In this document: in pieces, positions 1 to 7,344 of the stretch
Layout of the letters: each line of letters opens with the position of its first letter
How positions within the stretch are numbered: the stretch's first letter is position 1
Assembly (NCBI RefSeq): GCF_900240995.1
Contig: NZ_LT965954.1
Coordinates: 186,001-250,000 of the forward strand
DNA length: 64,000 nt
From: Bacillus sp. Marseille-P3661
GTDB lineage: Bacteria; Bacillota; Bacilli; Bacillales; Bacillaceae_J
Direction: 5' to 3'
Notes under the pieces: model-generated
Told to the model about the DNA's origin: nothing
What the model saw: only the letters and a program-made list of their open reading frames with translations
The model's database searches: none
Translations under genes and position numbers: made by a program

Positions 1-110
1 GTTTGAATGCTCACATTAAATTTCTTAGAAAGCTCTTCATCAGTGATAAAAGGGGTTTCTTTAATGGTGGCAACTAATAGTTGTTGTCGTTCCTTTTTAG
101 TACGACGCAT
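1..110 (-). CDS. fapR: FapR, fatty acid/phospholipid biosynthesis repressor (5' end only)
   Basis: This is the first 36 codons of a gene that runs off the left edge. The peptide begins [12 protein letters not shown] and continues with [13 protein letters not shown], the N-terminal DNA-binding helix-turn-helix of FapR, the malonyl-CoA-responsive repressor of fatty acid and phospholipid synthesis genes in Bacillus. ATG at 108-110 follows a GGTGAAAGGTG ribosome site. A 17-base FapR operator lies just upstream, consistent with autoregulation. The position after recG matches the recG-fapR-plsX order of B. subtilis. The ligand-binding hot-dog domain lies outside the window. Confidence 0.93.
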   Translation of the reverse strand, partial: MRRTKKERQQLLVATIKETPFITDEELSKKFNVSIQ

Positions 111-129
111 CACCTTTCACCTTCCGATA

Positions 130-146
130 TTAAGACTAGGTACTAA
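130..146 (-). promoter_or_regulatory. FapR operator
   Basis: The minus strand reads TTAGTACCTAGTCTTAA, which matches the FapR operator core known from the B. subtilis fapR-plsX promoter. It lies 19 bases upstream of the fapR start and just downstream of the -10 box. Bound repressor would therefore block initiation or early elongation. Malonyl-CoA is the established inducer of the family. Confidence 0.85.
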
Positions 147-150
147 TAGT

Positions 151-179
151 AGTATATAAATTAATAAACTATCTTGCAA
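151..179 (-). promoter_or_regulatory. SigA-type promoter of fapR
   Basis: On the minus strand a -35 TTGCAA (174-179) and a -10 TATACT (151-156) are separated by exactly 17 bases. The -10 box directly abuts the FapR operator. The whole promoter fits in the short gap between the recG stop and fapR. Confidence 0.8.
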
Positions 180-196
180 GTGAAATATACCATTTA

Positions 197-2251
197 TTAG
201 TCCAGCTTTTCTCCATAAAGAACCCCTGAATCAATTAGATAATTACGCAATGTTTTATATTGATCATCTTGCCAAAACTGAGTTGACGCTACGAATTTCG
301 CTGCATCGTTTCTTGCTACTTCTAGTGTTTTAAAATCATGGACCATATCGGCTACTTTAAATTCTGGCAAACCACTTTGTTTTTTCCCAAAGAAATCACC
401 TGGCCCTCTTAATTCTAAATCTTTCTGAGAGAGCTCAAATCCATCATTTGTTTCTGTCATAATTTTCATACGCTCTTTACCAACATCTGATTTTGGATCC
501 GCAATCAGTATACAATAAGACTGTGAACTCCCTCGACCTACGCGCCCTCTTAATTGATGAAGCTGTGATAACCCAAATCTTTCAGCATCATAAATTACCA
601 TAACAGTTGCATTCGGAACGTTTACTCCAACTTCCACCACAGTCGTCGATACAAGAATTTGGTACTCATTTTGGCTAAATTTTTTCATAACCTCATCTTT
701 TTCTTGTGATGGCAGTCTTCCGTGCATTAAACCGACATTTATATGGGGAGGATAATACTGAACAAGCATGCTATGGACATCGATTGCATTTTGGACATCT
801 AATTTCTCAGATTCCTCAATTAATGGGCAAATGACATAGGCTTGACGCCCCTCCATTAATTCCTTTTGAATAAAAGCTAGTACCCGATCTAGCATATTAT
901 GTTTAGCCCAATATGTTTCTATCTTTTTTCGGCCAGCCGGCATTTCATCTAATACTGAAACATCCATTTCGCCAAACACAGTAATTGCTAATGTTCTTGG
1001 AATAGGCGTTGCGGTCATAAATAACACATCTGGGCTTTGCCCCTTCTCCCTTAAAACACGTCGCTGTTCCACTCCAAAACGATGTTGTTCATCCGTTATG
1101 ACAAGGCCTAATTTATTAAAATTCACCTCATCTTGGATTAATGCATGCGTACCGATTAATATATCGATATTCCCTTCATATAGCTGTGATAAAACCTCTT
1201 TTCTCTTTTTTCCTTTAATAGAGCTCGTCAACAATTCGACTTTTATTCCATGGGGAGTTAATAATTCAGCAAGTGATTGCGAATGCTGTTCTGCTAATAT
1301 TTCTGTAGGTACCATTAACGCCCCTTGATTACCTGCACAAACAGATGCATATAACGCGATAGCTGCAACAACTGTTTTACCAGAACCAACATCTCCTTGT
1401 AATAATCTATTCATACGATATGGAGAATTCATATCGTTAATAATTTCTTGAACAACTTTCCGCTGGGCATTTGTTAATGGAAATGGTAAGGAATGAATGA
1501 AATGCTCAATTTTATCCTTGGAAAAAAATTGAGCAGTCCCTCCACTTTGCTCTCTTTCAAACTTTCGTAATGCCTGTAACTTTAGCTGAAATAATAAAAA
1601 CTCCTCATATACCAACCGACGGCGCGCATGCTTTAAGTGTTGGGCGCTTTTAGGATGATGAATATGAACAACTGCATCTTTTTTAGAAATTAACTTGTAT
1701 TCTTTAATTAAATAGTTTGGCAAAATTTCAGTAATATCGGTTGCAAATTGATTCAATGCTGAAGATATAAAGCGTTGCATGCTTTTTATAGTCATTTTAC
1801 CTTTAACAGAATAGACTGGCTCAAGTCCTTGGGTTCTGCTGACCTGACCTTTTTTTAGTACAGTTCCAGTAATCGTTTGTCTATGCTGATCCCATTTCCC
1901 AGTAATCGTAACTAAATCACCAATTGTAACTTGCTTTTTTAAATATGGTTGATTAAAAAACACAGCCGTAATCAGTTGTTGATTAATAAATACCCTAATC
2001 ATTAATCGAGATTTTTTCCGTCCATAAAAGATTAGTGTTGGCTCACTATGGACTTTCCCCTCAATCGTAATCCTTTCTTCATGCTGAACATCTCTTAAAT
2101 CCCGTAAGCTATAATCTTCATAACGATAAGGAAAATATTCCAATAAATCTTCGACTGTATACAGCCCCATTTCATTCAATTGAATAGCAGACTCTTCGCC
2201 TATTCCTTTCACTGCTGTAATCGATTGTTTTAAAGTATTCACGCCTAACAC
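197..2251 (-). CDS. recG: ATP-dependent DNA helicase RecG
   Basis: RecG is a superfamily 2 helicase that remodels stalled replication forks and branch-migrates Holliday junctions. At 684 residues it has the usual family length. The N-terminal wedge/OB domain occupies roughly residues 1-250. Helicase motifs follow: Walker A GDVGSGKT (about residue 285), motif II as DEQH, motif III TATPIPRTLA, and the QLHQLRGRVGRG motif VI. The C-terminal RecG signature includes LRGPGDFFGKKQSG. Translation appears to start at GTG; a second GTG three codons in is also possible, because the ribosome site (GGGAAA) is weak and an in-frame stop lies just upstream. Unlike B. subtilis, no sdaAB-sdaAA genes separate it from yloV. 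Confidence 0.96.
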   Translation of the reverse strand: MLGVNTLKQSITAVKGIGEESAIQLNEMGLYTVEDLLEYFPYRYEDYSLRDLRDVQHEERITIEGKVHSEPTLIFYGRKKSRLMIRVFINQQLITAVFFNQPYLKKQVTIGDLVTITGKWDQHRQTITGTVLKKGQVSRTQGLEPVYSVKGKMTIKSMQRFISSALNQFATDITEILPNYLIKEYKLISKKDAVVHIHHPKSAQHLKHARRRLVYEEFLLFQLKLQALRKFEREQSGGTAQFFSKDKIEHFIHSLPFPLTNAQRKVVQEIINDMNSPYRMNRLLQGDVGSGKTVVAAIALYASVCAGNQGALMVPTEILAEQHSQSLAELLTPHGIKVELLTSSIKGKKRKEVLSQLYEGNIDILIGTHALIQDEVNFNKLGLVITDEQHRFGVEQRRVLREKGQSPDVLFMTATPIPRTLAITVFGEMDVSVLDEMPAGRKKIETYWAKHNMLDRVLAFIQKELMEGRQAYVICPLIEESEKLDVQNAIDVHSMLVQYYPPHINVGLMHGRLPSQEKDEVMKKFSQNEYQILVSTTVVEVGVNVPNATVMVIYDAERFGLSQLHQLRGRVGRGSSQSYCILIADPKSDVGKERMKIMTETNDGFELSQKDLELRGPGDFFGKKQSGLPEFKVADMVHDFKTLEVARNDAAKFVASTQFWQDDQYKTLRNYLIDSGVLYGEKLD

Positions 2252-2341
2252 AGTTTCCCGGCCGAGAACTTAATATAAATTGTTCCCCTTGACGGTTAAC
2301 CGCAATGCCTCCTTTAGACTTTCATTCATAACGAAAACTAC

Positions 2342-2386
2342 AAAAAATGAGACTCGCTTGTTGTAAAAACTGTGAGCCTCATTTTT
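2342..2386 (-). terminator. Rho-independent terminator after yloV
   Basis: An inverted repeat (AATGAGGCTC pairing with GAGTCTCATT on the minus strand) is flanked by A-runs and T-runs on both sides. It sits between yloV and recG, so recG probably has its own transcription start or is read through from yloV. The rest of the 171-base gap shows no gene. Confidence 0.75.
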
Positions 2387-2422
2387 ATGTTTTATATATT
2401 GCTTGTATTAATTAAGCTAAAC

Positions 2423-4096
2423 CTACTCGATTGAAAAGATGAATGGGTATAGCGGTTGATTTCCCTTGTGAATTTCAACCTCTATATCCTCAAAATTTTC
2501 TGCTATAAAAGATTCCACGTCTGCAATGTCAGATTCGTTCGCATCAGCACCCTGAAGGATTGTAATAATCTCATCATCCTCGATCATTACTTTTAATAAT
2601 TCCTTAGCAGCCTCATTCTTTTCAGGAGCTGTCACTACAATTTTACCATCATATATCCCCATATAGTGGTCCTTTTTTATTTCAATGCCATCTATATTGG
2701 TATCACGAACAGCATATGTTATTTGTCCTGTTTTGACATTAGACAACGCATCTGTCATAGCACTTTCATTCTCAGCCAAATCCGCAGCAGGATTAAATGA
2801 GAGTAGTGCAGTCATTCCCTGCGGAACAGTCTTGGATGGAACAACAATAACTTCTTCATCGACAACCGATGCAGCTTGTGAAGCTGCCATGATAATATTT
2901 TTATTATTCGGTAAAATAATTATCTTTTCAGCATTTACCTTTTGAATGGCTTGTACGATATCCTCAGTACTAGGATTCATTGTCTGTCCACCTTCAATAA
3001 CCTCATCGGCACCTAGACTTCTAAATAAATCAGCAATTCCATTTCCCATCGCAACTGCTACAATACCATAATCTTTTTTCTTTTCTGGTGCTTTTGTGGT
3101 CTGTTTGGACTGTTGGTCTGCCTCGAGTATCGTTGTATGTTGTTGGCGCATATTTTCTATTTTAAGGTTAATTAGCTGTCCATAGTTTTGCGCGTAGTTC
3201 ATTACATGACCTGGATATTCAGCATGAATATGTACTTTTACAATATCATCATCTGAGACAACTAGTAAGGAATCTCCATGTTTACTAAGTTCATTTCGAA
3301 ATGTTTCTTCAGAAAATGGTTGTTGTTTTAACTTTTCTTCTTCAAACTTAACCATAAACTCAGTGCAATACCCAAATTCTATATCCTCTGTGTTGATATG
3401 ACTTTGGACAGATTTATGATGCTCTGCATTGACCAGTTCGTTCATTGAAGGTTGTGTTGTGGAGACTTCAGGTAATTCCTCCCCTTTTAAAACAGCAAGA
3501 AATCCTTCATATATAGTTACAAGTCCCTGTCCACCACTATCAACAACGCCAACTTCTTTTAGCACTGGCAATAGTTCAGGCGTACGGTTTAAAGAAGCTT
3601 TTGCCTCTTTAAGGATCTCTTCCATTACAATCACAATATCATTTTCTTTCTTGCCCACTTCTATCGCTTTTTTTCCAGCATCCTTAGCTACGGTTAATAT
3701 GGTTCCCTCAACAGGCTTCATTACTGCTTTATAAGCTGTTAATACGCCTGCCTCAAAAGCAGCTGCAAATTCGAAGGTATTAACGGTTTCTTTAGACTCA
3801 ATTGCCTTTGCAAACCCTCTAAACAGCTGTGATAAAATAACACCAGAGTTCCCACGCGCTCCCATTAATAAACCTCTTGCAAACGAACTGGCAATTTTAC
3901 CAATGTGGTTGGTAGTTTGTTGCTTTACTTCGTTCGCTCCGGATGTTATCGATAGATTCATGTTCGTGCCAGTATCCCCGTCAGGTACCGGAAAGACATT
4001 TAAGGCATCAACCATTTTTGCATTTTTTGATAAATTATTTGCTCCTGCTAAGACCATTTGAGCAAATTTAACTCCATCTAACTGCTGTAAACTCAC
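2423..4096 (-). CDS. yloV: DAK2 domain fatty acid kinase (FakA/YloV family)
   Basis: This family includes FakA, which phosphorylates FakB-bound fatty acids to acyl-phosphate for exogenous fatty acid incorporation. The N-terminal DAK2 kinase domain (about residues 1-200) carries the metal/nucleotide-binding DGDTGTNM at residues 39-46 and GARGNSGVILSQLF. A middle region and a C-terminal degV-like fold follow. The 557-residue length is normal. The start is GTG at 4094-4096, supported by a strong GAAGGAGGAAG ribosome site. It follows yloU by 23 bases, the conserved asp23-fakA pairing, so both are probably co-transcribed. The exact substrate is inferred from the family. Confidence 0.92.
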   Translation of the reverse strand: MSLQQLDGVKFAQMVLAGANNLSKNAKMVDALNVFPVPDGDTGTNMNLSITSGANEVKQQTTNHIGKIASSFARGLLMGARGNSGVILSQLFRGFAKAIESKETVNTFEFAAAFEAGVLTAYKAVMKPVEGTILTVAKDAGKKAIEVGKKENDIVIVMEEILKEAKASLNRTPELLPVLKEVGVVDSGGQGLVTIYEGFLAVLKGEELPEVSTTQPSMNELVNAEHHKSVQSHINTEDIEFGYCTEFMVKFEEEKLKQQPFSEETFRNELSKHGDSLLVVSDDDIVKVHIHAEYPGHVMNYAQNYGQLINLKIENMRQQHTTILEADQQSKQTTKAPEKKKDYGIVAVAMGNGIADLFRSLGADEVIEGGQTMNPSTEDIVQAIQKVNAEKIIILPNNKNIIMAASQAASVVDEEVIVVPSKTVPQGMTALLSFNPAADLAENESAMTDALSNVKTGQITYAVRDTNIDGIEIKKDHYMGIYDGKIVVTAPEKNEAAKELLKVMIEDDEIITILQGADANESDIADVESFIAENFEDIEVEIHKGNQPLYPFIFSIE

Positions 4097-4119
4097 AAAA
4101 CTTCCTCCTTCTCGAACCT

Positions 4120-4482
4120 TTATGGGTTAGTTACTCGCACACCTTGAACATAAATATTGATTGAATCTACAGCAAGACCTAGTGTTTGATCTAAAGTATA
4201 TCTTACCTTTGTTTGAACGTTATGAGCGACTTCAGATATTTTAGTACCATAGCTTACGATTATGTACATATCAATATGGATTTCATCCTCTTCATGACGA
4301 ACAATAATGCCTTTTGTAAAATTTTCTTTTCGAAGGATTTCAGATAAGCCGTCCTTTATTTGATTTTTAGAAGCCATCCCGACAATACCATAACAATCAA
4401 TCGCTGCACCGCCAGCAATGGTAGCTATAACTTCATTAGATATATCAATTTGACCATATTGTGTTTTCATTTCAATTGACAT
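4120..4482 (-). CDS. yloU: Asp23/Gls24 family envelope stress protein YloU
   Basis: This is a 120-residue Asp23-domain protein (DUF322). Relatives are abundant cytosolic or membrane-tethered envelope-stress proteins of Gram-positive bacteria; the molecular role is not settled. The conserved IAGGAAIDCYGIVGMAS stretch and the VRYTLDQTLGL helix are visible. It has no signal peptide or transmembrane segment. ATG at 4480-4482 follows AAAAAGGGGGA. It heads the yloU-yloV unit and is divergent from rpmB across a gap of about 400 bases. Confidence 0.92.
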   Translation of the reverse strand: MSIEMKTQYGQIDISNEVIATIAGGAAIDCYGIVGMASKNQIKDGLSEILRKENFTKGIIVRHEEDEIHIDMYIIVSYGTKISEVAHNVQTKVRYTLDQTLGLAVDSINIYVQGVRVTNP

Positions 4483-4733
4483 GATAAATCCCCCTTTTTA
4501 TGTACAATACTTATCGCCATTTTACTATATTACGACTTATAATTAAAGTATATACAATTTATACTTAAAACAAGCCAGTTTTCCACTAAAACACCAGCAA
4601 TTTTATAGAACGAAAGCATGACCAGAATTATAAATCATTTATAAGCAATTACTGTCAAGTAAATTTTCTTGATATATACGAAGATAGTTTATTGCATTAT
4701 TGAATTTTTTATGATAAATTAATAAAGGTGTTT

Positions 4734-4763
4734 TTTAATACTATCAGATAGAACTGGTATAGT
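4734..4763 (+). promoter_or_regulatory. Putative promoter of rpmB
   Basis: An extended -10 element, TGG followed by TATAGT (4758-4763), is the best SigA candidate on the plus strand upstream of rpmB. The -35 match (TTTAAT at 4734-4739) is poor, with an 18-base spacer. The -10 lies within an inverted repeat, ACTATCA ... TGATAGT. Starting here would give a leader of about 120 bases. The 4483-4733 stretch otherwise holds AT-rich sequence with no gene and presumably the promoter for yloU. Confidence 0.4.
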
Positions 4764-4783
4764 TGATAGTAAAGGAAAAAGGA

Positions 4784-4831
4784 CCTTTGGGGCAACCCAT
4801 AGGGGCATCGTAGCTTGCCTATTATAGGTAA
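4784..4831 (+). promoter_or_regulatory. Structured 5' leader of rpmB (two hairpins)
   Basis: The first hairpin, CCTTTGGG-GCAA-CCCATAGG at 4784-4803, has eight positions per arm with a single T/T mismatch, closed by a GCAA tetraloop of the GNRA type. A second hairpin, TTGCCTATTATAGGTAA, lies at 4815-4831. Neither is followed by a T-run, so they are not ordinary terminators. I do not recognise a described riboswitch or ribosomal-protein leader here. A role in control of L28 synthesis is only inferred from position. Confidence 0.45.
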
Positions 4832-4888
4832 ATTACGTTTTTTCTAATTGTACCTTTGTATTTTTTTGTAGCTAGAGGAGGGAAATCA

Positions 4889-5077
4889 ATGGGTAAACAA
4901 TGTGAGATTACTGGAAGAAAAACTCGTTCAGGTAACCACCGTTCACATGCAATGAACGCTAATAAACGTACATTCGGAGCGAACTTACAAAAAGTACGCA
5001 TATTAGTTGATGGCAAGCCGAAGCGTGTATGGGTTTCTGCACGTGCTCTTAAATCAGGTAAAGTTGAACGCGTTTAA
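4889..5077 (+). CDS. rpmB: 50S ribosomal protein L28
   Basis: This 62-residue protein begins [20 protein letters not shown] and ends [10 protein letters not shown], characteristic of bacterial L28. ATG at 4889-4891 is chosen because GGAGGG precedes it; an in-frame extension upstream has no ribosome site and no homology. It lacks the two CxxC pairs of the zinc-binding form, so it is the zinc-independent type. It is one of only two plus-strand genes in the window and converges on spoVM, as in B. subtilis. Confidence 0.97.
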   Translation: MGKQCEITGRKTRSGNHRSHAMNANKRTFGANLQKVRILVDGKPKRVWVSARALKSGKVERV

Positions 5078-5130
5078 TTTTTGAATAGTTCAAGTTACAG
5101 CTTGTAGTGATAAACTATAGCACAAATGAG

Positions 5131-5158
5131 AAAAAGCACCTTTAAGGTGCTTTTTTTC
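5131..5158. terminator. Bidirectional terminator between rpmB and spoVM
   Basis: The near-perfect palindrome AAGCACCTTTAAGGTGCTT is flanked by A5 on the left and T7 on the right, so it can stop transcripts from either side. The remaining bases to about 5340 hold no convincing gene. Confidence 0.88.
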
Positions 5159-5344
5159 TTATAGCTAAACAAAGATACTATCAAATGTGTGACCTTTAGA
5201 AGACACCTTGTTTAAGAGCTCACCGCTTCTACTCTAAAATAATAGTATACGATTATTGACATTATTAAACAAACACAGCATACTAATAAATTATTGCTCA
5301 ACATCATTTTATTTATGTTTTCCACAGATTTGACATGTCGGGAA

Positions 5345-5392
5345 AAAGGCGCTTCGCTTTTCATTTTCCTAGCTACAGCGCCTAGCCCCCTT
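5345..5392. repeat. Copy of a dispersed GC-rich repeat (CTAGGCGC type)
   Basis: This stretch contains GCGCTTCGCTTTTC and, further on, AGCGCCTAGCCCCC; the minus strand therefore reads GGGGGCTAGGCGCTGTAGCT. It stands out as GC-rich in AT-rich intergenic DNA. Related sequence lies at 35541-35580 and 54225-54256. It starts directly after the spoVM stop and could act as an RNA stem at its 3' end. Confidence 0.5.
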
Positions 5393-5473
5393 TTACTCTT
5401 TTTTAAACGCACCAATAATTGCTCTAACAAAGCCACCCAAAAATTTCGGTAATTTAATCGTATAAAACTTCAT
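5393..5473 (-). CDS. spoVM: Stage V sporulation protein M (SpoVM)
   Basis: This 26-codon gene encodes a small amphipathic helix that recognises the convex forespore membrane and anchors the SpoIVA coat basement layer; it also inhibits FtsH. The peptide begins MKFYTIKLPKFLGGFVRA and ends IIGAFKKE, nearly identical to B. subtilis SpoVM, with conservative changes only near the C-terminus. ATG at 5471-5473 follows a strong GAGGAGGGA ribosome site. It is convergent with rpmB. In B. subtilis it is SigE-dependent; I could not find a convincing SigE promoter in 5474-5724. B. subtilis has thiN between spoVM and rpe, which is absent here. Confidence 0.96.
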   Translation of the reverse strand: MKFYTIKLPKFLGGFVRAIIGAFKKE

Positions 5474-5724
5474 AATGTCCCTCCTCAAGCGGATTACCAT
5501 TTCCAAAATTATGGCCACTTTTTATCTCTTTTTATTTATATTCATAGGGTGTAAAAAAGTACCTAAAGAATGATATATGATAGCCACCTACTTATCATCA
5601 TATTATGCATATTACGATTCATTGAGAACTAACAAATTATTATTTATTAATGCCGAAGATCTCCCCGGCTTTCAAAGATGTATTATTACGCCAAAAAGGA
5701 GTTCTTTATACCTTAAAATTAGAC

Positions 5725-5758
5725 AAAAAAGAAAACAACCATTACTACGGTTGTTTTC
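5725..5758 (-). terminator. Terminator after rpe
   Basis: A 10-base-pair stem (GAAAACAACC / GGTTGTTTTC) at 5731-5758 is followed on the minus strand by a T6 tract. It lies just downstream of the rpe stop and ends the long rsgA/prkC cluster. Between here and spoVM no gene is visible. Confidence 0.88.
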
Positions 5759-5765
5759 ATTATAC

Positions 5766-6416
5766 TTATGAGTTACCTCGAATAGAATCAATAGCCTGTT
5801 TACGATTTGAATTGTTAAAAACTGCTGAACCTGCAACCAATACAGTTGCTCCAGCCTCTACACAAAGTCTGGCTGTTTCTTGATTCACTCCCCCATCTAC
5901 TTCAACTTCAACGTTCAAATTTTTGCTTGCAATAAGGTTTGCAACTTTTTCGATCTTTGGTAGAACGCTGTAAATAAATTTTTGACCGCCAAATCCAGGA
6001 TTTACAGTCATTAATAAAACCATATCAATATCTTCAATTATATCCTCGATCATATTAACAGGTGTACCAGGATTTAAGACTACCCCAGCTTTTACATTAT
6101 TTTCTTTAATTAAATGAATTGTTCTATGTATATGCTTGCAGGTTTCAACGTGAACAGTTAGTATGTCAGCTCCAGCCTTTGCGAATGCAGGAATGTATAA
6201 ATCAGGGTTTTCTATCATTAGATGTACATCTAACGGTAGTTTAGTTACAGGTCTTATAGCGTCAACAATCAATGGGCCAATCGTAATATTAGGTACAAAA
6301 TGACCATCCATTACATCAACATGAATATAATCGGCCCCTCCCTTTTCAACATCGTTAATTTCGTTTCCCAAATTAGCAAAATCAGCAGATAATATTGATG
6401 GTGCAACCTTAATCAT
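5766..6416 (-). CDS. rpe: Ribulose-phosphate 3-epimerase
   Basis: Rpe interconverts ribulose-5-phosphate and xylulose-5-phosphate in the pentose phosphate pathway. The 216-residue TIM barrel shows MIKVAPSILSADFANLG, the metal-binding HVDVMDGHFVPNITIG, VHLMIENP, LMTVNPGFGGQKF and EVDGGVN. ATG at 6414-6416 lies three bases beyond the rsgA stop, so the two are translationally close. The conserved rsgA-rpe pair is common in Firmicutes. Confidence 0.97.
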   Translation of the reverse strand: MIKVAPSILSADFANLGNEINDVEKGGADYIHVDVMDGHFVPNITIGPLIVDAIRPVTKLPLDVHLMIENPDLYIPAFAKAGADILTVHVETCKHIHRTIHLIKENNVKAGVVLNPGTPVNMIEDIIEDIDMVLLMTVNPGFGGQKFIYSVLPKIEKVANLIASKNLNVEVEVDGGVNQETARLCVEAGATVLVAGSAVFNNSNRKQAIDSIRGNS

Positions 6417-6419
6417 TCA

Positions 6420-7301
6420 TTAGTACCTCGGCTTTCTTTCCTTAATTTCTTCAATAAATTGAACATAATGTTCGTAACGATAGCGTGGGATTTCATTCTG
6501 ATCCACAGCATCCTTTACAGCACATTTCGGCTCAGCAAGGTGAAGGCAACCTCTAAATTTACAATTTTCACTTCGTTCAGCCATTTCTGGCATGTAGTTT
6601 GATAAGTCATTCGCTTCAATGTTAATAAAGTCTAACGAGCTAAACCCAGGAGTATCAGCAACTAAACCTGTTTCGAACTGAATTAATTCAACATGCCTTG
6701 TCGTATGTTTCCCTCTTCCTAAATGACTAGAAATATCATTTGTCTTAAGCTCTAATTCTGGCTTTAAGGCGTTTAGTAAAGATGATTTCCCCACACCGGA
6801 TTGACCAGCAAAAACCGATATTTTATCTTTAAGGAAAGGTTTTAATTTCTCAATTCCATCCAATGTTTTTGATGAAGTAAAAAGTACTTCATAACCAATT
6901 TTTTGATAATCCTTTGCATATGCTTGGATTTCTGAAAATTGGTTATTATCTACAATATCCATTTTTGTAATACATATAACAGGGGTTATATTATTCGATT
7001 CTATTAGCACTAAAAAACGATCAAGGAGCAACGGACTAAAATCAGGTTCAACTGCCGAGAAAACAAGTATTCCTTGGTCAACATTAGATATTGGCGGCCT
7101 AACAAGTTCATTTTTTCTATCTTTAACTTCCATAATGTAACCTTCGTATTCATTTTCTGCTTCGAAGCTAACATAATCTCCTACAAGAGGGGTTATTCCA
7201 TTTTTACGAAAAACCCCCCGTCCCCTACATTGAATAATTCCGTTCTCTGCTAAAACGTAGTAAAATCCACTTAGTGCCTTAATGATTTTTCCCTCTGCCA
7301 T
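6420..7301 (-). CDS. rsgA: Small-subunit maturation GTPase RsgA (YloQ/CpgA)
   Basis: RsgA is a circularly permuted GTPase that checks late 30S subunit assembly. An N-terminal OB fold is followed by G4 (ITKMD), then G1 (GQSGVGKSS), then G3 (DTPGFSSLDF), the permuted order typical of the family. A C-terminal zinc-binding region contains CKFRGCLHLAEPKC. ATG at 7299-7301 was chosen because GGAGGT lies just upstream; an earlier ATG four codons upstream would overlap that ribosome site. In B. subtilis the protein is a substrate of PrkC, encoded directly upstream here. Confidence 0.96.
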   Translation of the reverse strand: MAEGKIIKALSGFYYVLAENGIIQCRGRGVFRKNGITPLVGDYVSFEAENEYEGYIMEVKDRKNELVRPPISNVDQGILVFSAVEPDFSPLLLDRFLVLIESNNITPVICITKMDIVDNNQFSEIQAYAKDYQKIGYEVLFTSSKTLDGIEKLKPFLKDKISVFAGQSGVGKSSLLNALKPELELKTNDISSHLGRGKHTTRHVELIQFETGLVADTPGFSSLDFINIEANDLSNYMPEMAERSENCKFRGCLHLAEPKCAVKDAVDQNEIPRYRYEHYVQFIEEIKERKPRY

Positions 7302-7344
7302 GTATACCTCCATGATTTATTTTTTTAGAAAAGTTTTCAGGTAC

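Noticed and set aside
2270-2329. A 19-codon minus-strand ORF just upstream of recG (begins MNESLKEALR)
   Set aside because: No ribosome site precedes its ATG, it matches nothing I know, and AAGGAGG lies inside it. It could be a chance ORF or a leader peptide; the evidence is too thin to annotate.
5212-5436. A 74-codon minus-strand reading frame overlapping spoVM, with a hydrophobic C-terminal segment
   Set aside because: It overlaps spoVM in another frame, its start lacks a good ribosome site, and most of its N-terminal half is repeat-derived. An internal start near 5303 would give a short membrane peptide, but it also lacks a ribosome site.
5474-5600. SigE promoter for spoVM
   Set aside because: CATATAT-like sequences are present, but no pair of boxes with correct spacing matched the SigE consensus well enough to annotate.
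5577-5883. Two overlapping plus-strand frames between spoVM and rpe
   Set aside because: They run through the rpe terminator and into rpe antisense, with no ribosome site and unlikely composition.
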